NCBI GenBank assembly: GCA_003862195.1
Contig: QOUO01000017.1
Location: 1-37,388, forward strand
Reading direction: 5' to 3'
Length of the DNA stretch: 37,388 bases
From: Coriobacteriaceae bacterium
GTDB lineage: Bacteria; Actinomycetota; Coriobacteriia; Coriobacteriales; Atopobiaceae
In this document: one piece after another, positions 1-7,776 of the stretch
Numbering within the stretch: position 1 is the first letter of the stretch
How the letters are laid out: every line of letters begins with the position of its first letter
Program-made: the position numbers and the translations under genes
Notes under the pieces: model-generated
Database searches by the model: none
Told to the model about the DNA's origin: nothing
The model's input: only the letters and a program-made list of their open reading frames with translations

Positions 1-1313
1 GTGACGGAGTGGTCCTTCTCGTCATGCCCTATGTCCGCGAAGTGCTGGCGCACGGCCTTGGTGATGCTCACCTCGCGCAGGGTGGCGCCCAGCGCATCGG
101 CCAGCACCTCGGAGTTGCCGTGCGTGCGCTCCGTCGTGCCAAAGCCCGGCATCGTGACCGCGATGATGCCCGCGTGGTCCATCCCCAGGATGTCGAAGGC
201 GCGCGCGATCACCAGGAGCGCCAGCGTGGAGTCCAGCCCGCCGGAGACGCCGATGACGGCCGAGCGCGAGTGCGTGTGCGCCAGGCGCTTGGCGAGCCCA
301 TACGACTGGATGGAAAGCACGTCCTCGCAGCGGGCGTTGCGCTGAGCCGGGTCGGACGGCACAAACGGGTGCGGGTCCACCGCGCGCGTGAGCTCCGTCT
401 GCTCCACCTCGAGCGAGAAGGACGTGGCCACGTAGCCCGCGGCCTCCGCCGTGGGCGCGCTCACGAACGTGCTCAGGCGCCGGCGCTCCGCGGCGAGCAT
501 GTCCACGTCGACCTCGCTCGTGGCGCTTGCCTCGCCAAACGGGCGCCCCTCCGCGAGCAGGGAGCCGTTTTCCGCCACCATGTCGTGCGCGGAGAACACG
601 AGGTCCTGCGTGGACTCGCCCCATCCGGCGCTGCAGTACACGTAGCCCGCCACCAGGCGCGCGGACTGCCCCGTCACGAGGCTGCGCCGGTAGGCGGCCT
701 TGCCCACGATCGCGTTGGAGGCGGACAGGTTGCAGATCACGGTCGCGCCCGCCAGCGCGTGCGCGATGGAGGGCGGCTCGGGCACCCAGAGGTCCTCGCA
801 CACCTCCGCCGCGACCACGAGGTTGGGCACCGTGGCGCAGCGGAAGAGCTGCCTCGTGCCAAAGGGAACGCCCTCCTGGCCGGCAAAGTCCAGGCGCGTC
901 ACGTCCGCCGGGCCCGCCGTGAAGTGGCGCGCCTCGTAGAACTCGTTGTAGTTGGGGATGTGCGCCTTGGGCACGATGCCCAGCACCCTGCCGTGGCAGA
1001 GCGCGACGGCGCAGTTGTAGAGCTTGCCGCCCGCACGCACGGGGGCGCCGACCAGCACCAGGGCGTCCACCTTGGACGTACCCTCCGCGATGGTGGCCAC
1101 GCCCTTCTCGGCCGCATTGAGCAGCTCGTCCTGCCAGAAGAGGTCCTCGCAGGTGTAGCCCGTCACGGCGAGCTCGGGCAGCACAATCACGCGCGCGCCG
1201 TCGAGCGAGAAGGACTCCCTCACCTCCCGCACGATGCCCTCCACGTTGGCGTCCACGTCGGCCACGCGCACCATGGGGGTGCGTGCCGCGACCTTGATGA
1301 ATCCGTCCTGCAT
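1..1313 (-). CDS. nadE: Glutamine-dependent NAD+ synthetase, 3' end cut by window edge
   Basis: Makes NAD+ from nicotinic acid adenine dinucleotide, using ATP and ammonia released from glutamine; cytoplasmic. The first 437 residues are present. The N-terminal nitrilase-type glutaminase domain shows its Glu-Lys-Cys triad: Glu in LPELAVTGYTCEDLF, Lys in IVPKAHIPNYNEFYE and Cys in AAEVCEDLWVPEP. The synthetase domain begins near residue 375 with the ATP-pyrophosphatase loop GVSGGLDSTLALL, and the gene leaves the window about 25 codons later in the SITKAVRQHF region. The ATG is preceded by GGGAGG at 6-nt spacing and lies 1 nt after the stop of the amidohydrolase gene, so the two are probably translationally coupled. 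The family is certain; only the C-terminal part of the synthetase domain is unseen. Confidence 0.95.
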   Translation of the reverse strand, partial: MQDGFIKVAARTPMVRVADVDANVEGIVREVRESFSLDGARVIVLPELAVTGYTCEDLFWQDELLNAAEKGVATIAEGTSKVDALVLVGAPVRAGGKLYNCAVALCHGRVLGIVPKAHIPNYNEFYEARHFTAGPADVTRLDFAGQEGVPFGTRQLFRCATVPNLVVAAEVCEDLWVPEPPSIAHALAGATVICNLSASNAIVGKAAYRRSLVTGQSARLVAGYVYCSAGWGESTQDLVFSAHDMVAENGSLLAEGRPFGEASATSEVDVDMLAAERRRLSTFVSAPTAEAAGYVATSFSLEVEQTELTRAVDPHPFVPSDPAQRNARCEDVLSIQSYGLAKRLAHTHSRSAVIGVSGGLDSTLALLVIARAFDILGMDHAGIIAVTMPGFGTTERTHGNSEVLADALGATLREVSITKAVRQHFADIGHDEKDHSV

Positions 1314-1314
1314 G

Positions 1315-2940
1315 CTATGCCTCCCATACCGGGGTGCCGCCCACGTACGTGGCGATGGCCTTCACGTCCTGGATGCGCTCGGGGTCCGCCTGCATGAGGT
1401 TGGCGTCGAGCACCACGAAGTCCGCGAGCTTGCCGGGCGCGAGCGTGCCCAGCTCGGCCTCGCGGCCGACCAGGCGCGCCGGCCCGCGCGTGTAGGCGTC
1501 GATCGCCTGCGCCATGGGGATGCGCTCCTGGGGGAGCCACCCGCCCGCCGGCTGGTTGGTCCGCGGCACCTCGCGCGTGACGGCGCAGCTCAGGACCTCC
1601 ATCGCGCGGTCGGGCACGCAGGGCGAGTCCGTGCCGAAGGCCATGGTGACGCCCTCCTTGCGGTAGGTCGCGAACGGCCACATGAAGCTCGCGCGCTCGG
1701 GGCCAAGGTCGCGCTCCGGCTGCGTCACGTCGATCACCACGTGCTGCGGCTGGACGGAGGCCACGAGGTCGATCTTGGCCATGGCCCGAACGTCCTCGGG
1801 CGTGAGGTTCTCTATGTGCTCGATGGCGTTCATGCCCAGCCGAGGGCGGCCGTACTTCTCGCGCGCCTCCGTAAAGATCTTGATGGCGCAGCTGATGGCC
1901 TTGTCGCCGATGGTGTGGATGCGCGTGGCGATGCCCCGCTCCGCCGCGGCGAGCACGTAGCCGCGCATGACCTCCGGGTCGACGGTGGGCCGGCCGCAGT
2001 CGCCCGGGAAGTAGGGGTTGGCGTAGGGCTCGTGCAGCCACGCCGTGTGCGCGCTCGATATGCCGTCGAAGAACTGCTTGGTGCCGGGCACGCGCACGAG
2101 ACTGCCCGTGAACTCGCGCTGCAGGCGCTCCACGCGGTCGAACTCGCCCACGTTCTGGGGGTACAGGTTGAAGCGCATGGGGATCTGCCCGGCTCCAAGC
2201 AGCTCGCGGTAGATGTCGTCGTAGACGAAGTCCGTGCCGGGGATGGCGCACAGGGCCATGTCGCACACGCTCGTGATGCCCTGGGAGAGGCTCATCCGCA
2301 TGTAGTCGCGATAGGCGTCGATCACCTTCTGGCGCGGCAGGCTCGCGAAGACCTTGGCCACGTAGTACATGCCCGCGGCCTCGTGGATGACGCCCGTGAG
2401 GTGGCCGTCCGCGTCGCGGTCGAAGAAGCCGCCCTTGGGAGGCTCCGTGTCCTCCGTGATGCCCAGCGCGGCGAGGCCGGCGCTGTTGACCCAGAGCGTG
2501 TGGAGGTCGCCCTCGTACATGCAGACGGGGCGGTTGGGGAAGGCCGCGTCGAGTGAGGCCTTGGTGGGCGGCACGGCCGGGTCCCAGAGCGCCCAGCGGA
2601 AGCCCTGGCCCAAGAGCCAGCCGTCGCCGGGGTGCGCCTGGGCAAACTCCTGCATCCTGCGGACGCAGTCCTTCTCGCTCGTGCCCGCGTAGGAGAGCGC
2701 GAGGTCGCTCCTGAAGAGCGCCGTGTGGAAGACGTGCTGGTGGGCGTCGTGGAAGCCGGGGCAGACGAAGGCGTCGCCAAAGTCGCGCACCGGGGCGCCC
2801 TCGGGCAGCACGTCTGCCAGGCGCTCCGGCGCCACGACGTCCGCTATGGCGTCGCCGTCCATGACGAGGGCGCACCGCGCGTCTGGATGCGCCTCGTCCA
2901 GGTAGACGTGGTTGGAACGGACGGCGCTGAGTGAGCCCAC
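1315..2940 (-). CDS. YtcJ-like metal-dependent amidohydrolase
   Basis: A member of the amidohydrolase superfamily (YtcJ/exoenzyme-regulatory AepA type), expected to hydrolyse an amide or ester bond with metal-bound water; substrate unknown. About 541 aa, normal for the family. The metal-binding HxH is visible in PGFHDAHQH near residue 70, a second metal histidine in RIHTIGDKA, another in NAIEHIENL, and the late Asp in AFGTDSPC. The open frame extends to a GTG at 2949, but the AGGGAG ribosome site overlaps that codon. The in-frame GTG at 2940 sits 8 nt downstream of the site and is the better start. No signal peptide is seen, so the protein is probably cytoplasmic. It lies 12 nt after the M20 peptidase stop, in the same operon as an amino-acid-type ABC transporter, which suggests that it processes an imported compound. 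Confidence 0.85.
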   Translation of the reverse strand: MGSLSAVRSNHVYLDEAHPDARCALVMDGDAIADVVAPERLADVLPEGAPVRDFGDAFVCPGFHDAHQHVFHTALFRSDLALSYAGTSEKDCVRRMQEFAQAHPGDGWLLGQGFRWALWDPAVPPTKASLDAAFPNRPVCMYEGDLHTLWVNSAGLAALGITEDTEPPKGGFFDRDADGHLTGVIHEAAGMYYVAKVFASLPRQKVIDAYRDYMRMSLSQGITSVCDMALCAIPGTDFVYDDIYRELLGAGQIPMRFNLYPQNVGEFDRVERLQREFTGSLVRVPGTKQFFDGISSAHTAWLHEPYANPYFPGDCGRPTVDPEVMRGYVLAAAERGIATRIHTIGDKAISCAIKIFTEAREKYGRPRLGMNAIEHIENLTPEDVRAMAKIDLVASVQPQHVVIDVTQPERDLGPERASFMWPFATYRKEGVTMAFGTDSPCVPDRAMEVLSCAVTREVPRTNQPAGGWLPQERIPMAQAIDAYTRGPARLVGREAELGTLAPGKLADFVVLDANLMQADPERIQDVKAIATYVGGTPVWEA

Positions 2941-2952
2941 GGTGAACACTCC

Positions 2953-4383
2953 CTAGAGTAGTGCCTCCTGAACGAGGCGGATGAGGAACCTGATTCCCTG
3001 CAGGTAGGAGCGGCGCGTGATGCGCTCGTTGGTGCCGTGCACCCCGCGCTCGATCTCGTCCGCGTCCGCGACGAAGGGCGAGAAGCGCAGGCACGCGTCG
3101 CATACCCCCTCGTACATACTAGCGTCTGTCGCGCCCGATTCCAGGGACGGCACGAGTGGGAGCGGCTCGGCGGTCTGCGGGTCGCAAAAGTAGCGCGACG
3201 CCACGGACTCGAGCAGGGCAAAGCCCACGCCGTCCGAGCGCGACGTGTGCGAGGGGCCGTTGCTGACGGAGCGGTCGAGAAGGACCTCGACACCAAGGTC
3301 GTCAACCAGCTCGTGGACGCGGGCCTCTATATCGTCCATGGTCGTGCCGGGCAGGATCCGGAAGTTGATCGTGGCGCTCATGTCCTGCGGCATCACGTTG
3401 GACTGCTGGGACGAGCCCTCGATCATGGTGGGGGCAACGGTGGTGGTGACCAGCGGATAGAGCGCGGGCGTCGCCGCGAACACGCGCGCGATGGCGTCCG
3501 CGTTGGCATCGATGGCGGCACGGCCGCCTGCGGTCAGGCTCGCGAGCGGCTCCTGCGTGATGTGGGGGGCCAGGGTCTGGAGCATCGTGCGGTCCACGTC
3601 GATCAGCTCGACCGGCCAGGCGTCGCTGGCCACGCGGTCGATCGCCTTGGCAAGGCGTGCCAGCGACGTGCCGCCAAAGGGGTTCGACGAGTGCCCGCCC
3701 GCGCTCCGCACGGTCAGCACGACGTCGGCGTAGCCCTTCTCGGCCAGGCCCACGGGCATGCAGTGGCAGCCGGGCGCGCCGTAGACGGAGGCGTCCACGA
3801 CGTCGTAGTCGCCCTCGTCCAGCAAGAACTCAAGGCGCACGCCGCGCCGCTCCAGGAGCCGGCCCATGGCGCGGGCGCCGGACTGGAGGGTCTCCTCGTC
3901 CTGGCCCAGGCACACCAGGAGCGTGCGGCGGAACTCCCAGCCGTGGCGCAGCGCGTACTCCACGGCCTCGAGCACGCCCACGACCTGGTCGGTCATGTCG
4001 AGCGCGCCACGGCCCCAGACGTACTCGCCGTCGACGTAGCCGCCAAACGGGTCATGCGTCCAGTCGCCCTCCGTGCCGGCCACGACGGGAACCACGTCCA
4101 TGTGGCCCATGAACATGGCCGGGCGCAGGGTCTGGTCGCTGCCGTGGAGCGTGAGCATGAGCGAATGGTCGACCTTCTCGACCTCCGCCGTCTCGAACAC
4201 GTAGGGGTAGGCCCTGCGGAAGAATTCCTCGAGCTCGTCGAAGGCTGCCCAGTCCGTGCCGTCGTGCGTGGGGCCGTCCACCGTGGGGATGGAGAGCGCG
4301 TGGCCCAGCCGCTGGCACAGCTCGTCCTCGTTGAGGTCCGGGTAGTCGTCCTCGTGCGAGAAGAACCGCCACACGTCCGCCAT
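2953..4383 (-). CDS. M20-family metallopeptidase (carboxypeptidase/aminoacylase type)
   Basis: A zinc-dependent peptidase or amide hydrolase of 476 aa in family M20, resembling the Cps1/PM20D1 branch. Visible motifs: metal-binding MGHMDVVPV near residue 95, WGRGALDMTD with the bridging Asp, GQDEETLQSGARAMG with the catalytic acidic pair, a dimerisation domain starting near AEKGYADVVLTVRSAGGHSS, and a C-terminal ESGATDASMY...HGTNERI with the last metal histidine. No signal peptide, so cytoplasmic. The ATG follows GGAGG at 7 nt; longer upstream frames only shadow the ATPase gene. The ATG lies 2 nt after the ATPase stop. Likely substrates are small peptides or N-acyl amino acids brought in by the adjacent transporter; this is inference from context. 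Exact specificity cannot be read from the sequence. Confidence 0.9.
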   Translation of the reverse strand: MADVWRFFSHEDDYPDLNEDELCQRLGHALSIPTVDGPTHDGTDWAAFDELEEFFRRAYPYVFETAEVEKVDHSLMLTLHGSDQTLRPAMFMGHMDVVPVVAGTEGDWTHDPFGGYVDGEYVWGRGALDMTDQVVGVLEAVEYALRHGWEFRRTLLVCLGQDEETLQSGARAMGRLLERRGVRLEFLLDEGDYDVVDASVYGAPGCHCMPVGLAEKGYADVVLTVRSAGGHSSNPFGGTSLARLAKAIDRVASDAWPVELIDVDRTMLQTLAPHITQEPLASLTAGGRAAIDANADAIARVFAATPALYPLVTTTVAPTMIEGSSQQSNVMPQDMSATINFRILPGTTMDDIEARVHELVDDLGVEVLLDRSVSNGPSHTSRSDGVGFALLESVASRYFCDPQTAEPLPLVPSLESGATDASMYEGVCDACLRFSPFVADADEIERGVHGTNERITRRSYLQGIRFLIRLVQEALL

Positions 4384-4385
4384 GC

Positions 4386-5171
4386 CTATGCCTCCTGCAC
4401 CTGGTCGGGCTTGTCCTCCAGGTAGCGCGAGAGGAACTCGCGCGTGCGAGGCTTCTTGGGGTTGGTGAAGATCTGGCGCGGGTCGCCCTCCTCGGCGATG
4501 ACGCCCTGGTCCATGAAGACGACCTTGTCGGACACGTTCTTGGCGAACTCCATCTCGTGCGTGACGACGACCATGGTCATGCCGTCCTTGGCGAGGTCGC
4601 GCATGACGGAGAGGACCTCGCCCACGATCTCGGGGTCGAGGGCGGACGTGGGCTCGTCGAACAGCATGAGGTCGGGCTTCATGCACAGGGCGCGCGCGAT
4701 GGCGACGCGCTGCTTCTGGCCGCCGGAGAGCGACGTCACGGGCGACTTTGCGAAGTCCGCTAGGCCCACCTCGTCCAGGTGGCGCATCGCCTCGGCCTCG
4801 GCGTCGGCCTTGCTCGCCTTCTTGAGCGTGACGGGCGCGAGCGTGCAGTTCTGGAGCACGTTGAGGTTGTTGAAGAGGTTGAATCCCTGGAAGACCATGC
4901 CGATCTTCTCGCGCAGCTTGTTCACGTCCACGTGCTCGGCCGCGAGGTCCTGGCCGTGGAACCACACGTGGCCGGCGTCGGGCGTCTCGAGCAGGTTGAT
5001 GCAGCGCAGCAGCGTCGACTTGCCGGAGCCGGACGCGCCGATGATGGTCACGACCTCGCCGGGCATGACCTCGAAGTCGATGTTGCGCAGGACGACGTGC
5101 TTGCCAAAGCTCTTGCGCAGGCCCTCGATCCTGATGACGGGCTCACGGCCCTGGGTGCTCTCGCTTGCCAT
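4386..5171 (-). CDS. Polar amino-acid ABC transporter ATPase
   Basis: ATP-binding subunit of a GlnQ/ArtP/HisP-type importer, 261 aa. Walker [14 protein letters not shown] is near residues 41-53, the Q-loop is in MVFQGFNLF, the signature is [17 protein letters not shown], Walker B with the D-loop is [14 protein letters not shown], and the switch His is in [10 protein letters not shown]. All catalytic positions are intact. It sits at the inner membrane face with the permease encoded just upstream (TAA 3 nt before this ATG). GGGGAGG precedes the ATG, with 9 nt between. The family assignment is firm; the precise substrate (glutamine, arginine, cystine or other) is not determined by the ATPase. 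Confidence 0.95.
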   Translation of the reverse strand: MASESTQGREPVIRIEGLRKSFGKHVVLRNIDFEVMPGEVVTIIGASGSGKSTLLRCINLLETPDAGHVWFHGQDLAAEHVDVNKLREKIGMVFQGFNLFNNLNVLQNCTLAPVTLKKASKADAEAEAMRHLDEVGLADFAKSPVTSLSGGQKQRVAIARALCMKPDLMLFDEPTSALDPEIVGEVLSVMRDLAKDGMTMVVVTHEMEFAKNVSDKVVFMDQGVIAEEGDPRQIFTNPKKPRTREFLSRYLEDKPDQVQEA

Positions 5172-5174
5172 GGC

Positions 5175-6455
5175 TTACATGCCTCCCCTTCTGACGCGGT
5201 CTTCCGTATGGTCGACGTCCACCTTGATCGTCTGATCCGCGGAGCCGGCGATGCCCGTGGTCACGGCGACCTCGGAGGAGGACAGGGCGGGACCCATCGC
5301 GGGTGCGTCGAGGTGCTTGGCCAGCATGGAGAGGAGCTTGGAGGCGACCATCGTGAGGATGAGGTAGCAGACGGCCGCGGCGATGTAGGTCTCGAGCTGG
5401 CGGTAGTAGATGCCGGCGACGGTCGTGGTGGCGAACATGAGGTCGAACACGCCGATGACCGAGAGGACCGAGGAATCCTTGATGTTGATGACGAGCTCGT
5501 TGGAGAGCGCCGGGATGGAGTTCTTGATGCCCTGCGGGAAGACGACCTTGCTCATGGCCTGCCACTGCGAGAGGCCGAGCGAGCGCGCCGCCTCGGTCTG
5601 GCCGGGGTCGACGGCCTCGATGCCGCCGCGCAGGACCTCCATCATGTACGCGGTGGAGTTGAGCGAGATCGTGACGAGGCCAGCGACGAACGTGGACCAC
5701 ACGGCGCGGATGTCGTTGGTGCTCATGCCAGAGCCGGAGAGCACGGCGAAGCCCGCGAAGTAGATGATGAGCGACTGGACCATCATCGGCGTGCCGCGCA
5801 CCACGGCGGAGTACACCTTGGCGAAGCCGCAGCCGATGACCTTGAGGAAGCGTACGAAGTCGTTGTCCGGGCGGTCGATCTGCTGCAGGCGCAGGAACAC
5901 GAGGAGCAGCGCCAGGAAGAACGCGATGACGGTGCCGAAGACGGCGAGCTCGATCGTGGTGGCGATGCCCCTCGCGAAGATGCCGCGGCCCTTGTAGACC
6001 ATGTACACCATGCCGCCCACGAAGTCCTGCGGGTTGGCGTTGGAGCCCACGGCGGACTTGACGATGGCGACGAAGCCCATGATCGCGCGGTCCACGAAGA
6101 GCACGGCCGAGAAGAGCCAGACCACGTAGGAGCAGATCCGCTCCACATGCTTGGCCGCCGGCTTTGCGAACGGGGACTTCTGCTGGTAGTCACGCCAGTG
6201 CACGAGCTTGGTCACGAGCGCGACCAGCGAGACGACGACCCACGCCATGAGCGCGTAGTACATGACGACCTCGAGAGCGTAGGCGTTGGCGAGGAAGCTC
6301 TGGCTCGAGCGCGGTTGCATGGAGAACCACATGCCGATGAGCGCCACGACGCTCGTGCCGAGCAGCACGTAGCGGTGGTCGCTCGCGAAGAAGCGGACGA
6401 GGCCGCCCTTCTCCTCTTCCATCGAAGGCTCCTGGGCCTCCTGAGTTGTGCCCAT
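5175..6455 (-). CDS. Amino-acid ABC transporter permease with extra N-terminal membrane helices
   Basis: Membrane subunit of a HisM/GlnP-type importer, 426 aa, much longer than the usual ~220-230 aa. The first ~155 residues hold a charged start and three predicted membrane helices (about 29-46, 60-82 and 107-131) that are not part of the standard permease fold. The binding-protein-dependent transport domain follows, beginning with GIATTIELAVFGTVIAFF near 163. The ATPase-coupling EAA loop is VDPGQTEAARSLGLSQWQ. A ~40-residue hydrophilic tail, rich in Ser/Thr/Asp/Arg, ends the protein. ATG 6455 has AAGGAGG at 8 nt; the GTG two codons earlier is too close to that site. It is separated from the binding-protein gene by a strong hairpin. 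Confidence 0.92.
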   Translation of the reverse strand: MGTTQEAQEPSMEEEKGGLVRFFASDHRYVLLGTSVVALIGMWFSMQPRSSQSFLANAYALEVVMYYALMAWVVVSLVALVTKLVHWRDYQQKSPFAKPAAKHVERICSYVVWLFSAVLFVDRAIMGFVAIVKSAVGSNANPQDFVGGMVYMVYKGRGIFARGIATTIELAVFGTVIAFFLALLLVFLRLQQIDRPDNDFVRFLKVIGCGFAKVYSAVVRGTPMMVQSLIIYFAGFAVLSGSGMSTNDIRAVWSTFVAGLVTISLNSTAYMMEVLRGGIEAVDPGQTEAARSLGLSQWQAMSKVVFPQGIKNSIPALSNELVINIKDSSVLSVIGVFDLMFATTTVAGIYYRQLETYIAAAVCYLILTMVASKLLSMLAKHLDAPAMGPALSSSEVAVTTGIAGSADQTIKVDVDHTEDRVRRGGM

Positions 6456-6480
6456 GGGCACGACCTCCTTAAAAGCAATG

Positions 6481-6515
6481 CGTGTCCCCGTCGTCTGCGC
6501 GACCACGGGGGCACG
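6481..6515 (-). terminator. Intercistronic hairpin between binding-protein and permease genes
   Basis: An 11-bp stem (arms 6481-6491 and 6505-6515, one G-U pair in the minus-strand RNA) with a 13-nt loop. In the transcript it is followed by CATTGCTTTTAAGG, a short U run just before the permease ribosome site. A leaky terminator or 3' stabiliser at this place would leave more message for the binding protein than for the permease and ATPase, a known arrangement for ABC importers. The structure is seen; the role is inferred. Confidence 0.7.
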
Positions 6516-6550
6516 TCCTTACGAAGCTATCTTGCGTGACGCACGCCTGG

Positions 6551-7510
6551 CTACGACGGCTGGCGCTCGACGCAGGCGTCGAACATCTTGGTGCGGGTGT
6601 CCTGGTCGACGGCCTTGATCGCCTTGTTGATCTTGGCGAGGATGGCCTTCTGGCCCTTCTTGAGGCCGACGTTGGCCGGGACGGTCTCCTTGAAGCCCTT
6701 GCCCTTCTCGAACTGGATGGCGACGAGGTCAGGGTTGGCCTTGAGGAAGCCGTTGGTGTTCTCGGTGTTGTACGTGATGGCGTCGCACGTGCCCTGGTTG
6801 AGCTGCGAGAGCTGGTTGGGGACGGAGTCGACCGGGGTGAGGTGGTTGACGTTGGGGATCTCGTCGATGACGGTGTCGAGCAGCGTGTCCTTCTGGCCGA
6901 GGACCGCGGCGCCCGAGAAGTCCTTGAGCGAGGTCGCGTTGGCGTACTTGGAGCCCTTCTTGACGAGGAGGCCGAAGCCGCCCACGAAGTACGGGGTGGA
7001 GAAGTCGACGGACTGCTTGCGCTTGGCCGTCGCGGACATGCCGGCGATGATGACGTCGATCTGGCCGTTGTTGAGGGCGTCGATGAGGCCGGAGAAGCTC
7101 ATCTTGACGGCGACGGGCTCCATGTCGAGCGCCTTGGCGACGATCTTGGCGAACTGCACGTCATAGCCGTCGGCATAGGCGCCGTCGACGTTCTCGATGG
7201 GGATGGTGTACTCGGTCTTGGTGGTCGTCTGCCAGTTGTAGGGGGCGTAAGCGGCCTCCATGCCGACGCGCATCTTCTTGCCGTCGCCGAGGACGGTCTT
7301 CTTGGAGGACTTGGACGAGCTGGAGGAGCTGCTGTCCGAGGTGCCCTGGGCCGCGGGTCCACAGGCCGTGAGGAACATGAGCCCACCTGCGGTGAAGGCC
7401 GTGATGCCGGAGAGCTTCAGGAAGCCGCGGCGGGACATGTCCTTCTCGCCCAGTCCTCCCGCCTTGCCCGTCTGGCCGGTAATGCGTCCATTGACCTTGC
7501 TGTTCTCCAT
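6551..7510 (-). CDS. Amino-acid-type solute-binding lipoprotein (family 3), Tat-like signal
   Basis: Extracellular substrate-capture subunit of the importer, 319 aa. The N-terminus has a twin-arginine pattern SRRGFLK (residues 26-32), a hydrophobic stretch, and a lipobox LTAC with the lipidated Cys at position 50, followed by a Ser-rich linker. The mature part matches family 3 binding proteins: MRVGMEAAYAPYNW, ADGYDVQFAKIVAKAL, LIDALNNGQIDVIIAGMSAT and VDFSTPYF. The ATG at 7510 has GAGGAAA upstream. A second in-frame ATG at 7438 (Met25, just before the twin Arg) also has AGAAGG ahead of it and would give a more typical Tat signal length; either may be used. First gene of the transporter operon. 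Substrate not determinable beyond amino-acid-like. Confidence 0.93.
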   Translation of the reverse strand: MENSKVNGRITGQTGKAGGLGEKDMSRRGFLKLSGITAFTAGGLMFLTACGPAAQGTSDSSSSSSSKSSKKTVLGDGKKMRVGMEAAYAPYNWQTTTKTEYTIPIENVDGAYADGYDVQFAKIVAKALDMEPVAVKMSFSGLIDALNNGQIDVIIAGMSATAKRKQSVDFSTPYFVGGFGLLVKKGSKYANATSLKDFSGAAVLGQKDTLLDTVIDEIPNVNHLTPVDSVPNQLSQLNQGTCDAITYNTENTNGFLKANPDLVAIQFEKGKGFKETVPANVGLKKGQKAILAKINKAIKAVDQDTRTKMFDACVERQPS

Positions 7511-7632
7511 CGTTTCCTCGATTCCCTGTGGAGTGATGCGGTTGGTTTCCCCTTTCGCGCGACGCAACCGGAGGGGACCCATTCCCCTCCCCCTTGCAAC
7601 CTAATGCGAGAAAGTTACGCGCACACGTACAC

Positions 7633-7666
7633 CTTATAACGATTTGGGCCTGAAGCAGACCCAAAT
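7633..7666 (-). promoter_or_regulatory. Candidate promoter with overlapping inverted repeat, transporter operon
   Basis: On the minus strand, a TATAAG box (complement of 7633-7638) lies immediately downstream of a perfect 7-bp inverted repeat ATTTGGG/CCCAAAT (arms 7642-7648 and 7660-7666, 11-nt spacer). The arm TTGGGT falls roughly where a -35 element would be, though the spacing of 20 bp is long. The repeat could be an operator for a repressor of the transporter operon. The inverted repeat is seen; the promoter assignment is tentative. Confidence 0.4.
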
Positions 7667-7673
7667 GAGCGGC

Positions 7674-7694
7674 CGTAACGACTGCGTAACGACT
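7674..7694. repeat. Two tandem 10-bp repeats, 11-bp period, upstream of transporter operon
   Basis: CGTAACGACT occurs twice, at 7674-7683 and 7685-7694, so successive copies lie one helical turn apart. The pair sits just upstream of the inverted repeat and candidate promoter of the binding-protein gene. Helically phased direct repeats are the usual recognition layout for OmpR-type winged-helix activators, including SARPs. The repeat is exact; the binding role is inference. Confidence 0.6.
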
Positions 7695-7705
7695 TTGGTT
7701 GGTAA

Positions 7706-7745
7706 AAGGACACATGTCCGCTTGGCGCCGCGGGCATGTGTCCTT
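7706..7745 (-). terminator. Rho-independent terminator of the tsaB/rimI/tsaD operon
   Basis: A perfect 11-bp inverted repeat (arms 7706-7716 and 7735-7745), extended inward by five more pairs including one wobble to a 16-bp stem with an 8-nt loop. On the minus strand it is followed by TTTT and lies 31 nt after the TsaD stop codon. It separates the essential-gene run from the transporter operon. Confidence 0.8.
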
Positions 7746-7776
7746 CATGATGCTTTGAACCAGTTTGTTGCCGTTG

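Noticed and set aside
9-1397. Plus-strand open frames opposite nadE
   Set aside because: The minus-strand frame encodes an intact nitrilase domain and ATP loop of NAD synthetase; the plus-strand products are low-complexity shadows.
2941-2949. GTG at 2949 as start of the amidohydrolase
   Set aside because: The ribosome site AGGGAG overlaps this codon; GTG 2940 has correct spacing.
4384-4965. Upstream extension of the M20 peptidase frame
   Set aside because: It overlaps the ATPase gene fully and is Arg/Gly/His-rich; the ATG at 4383 has a good ribosome site.
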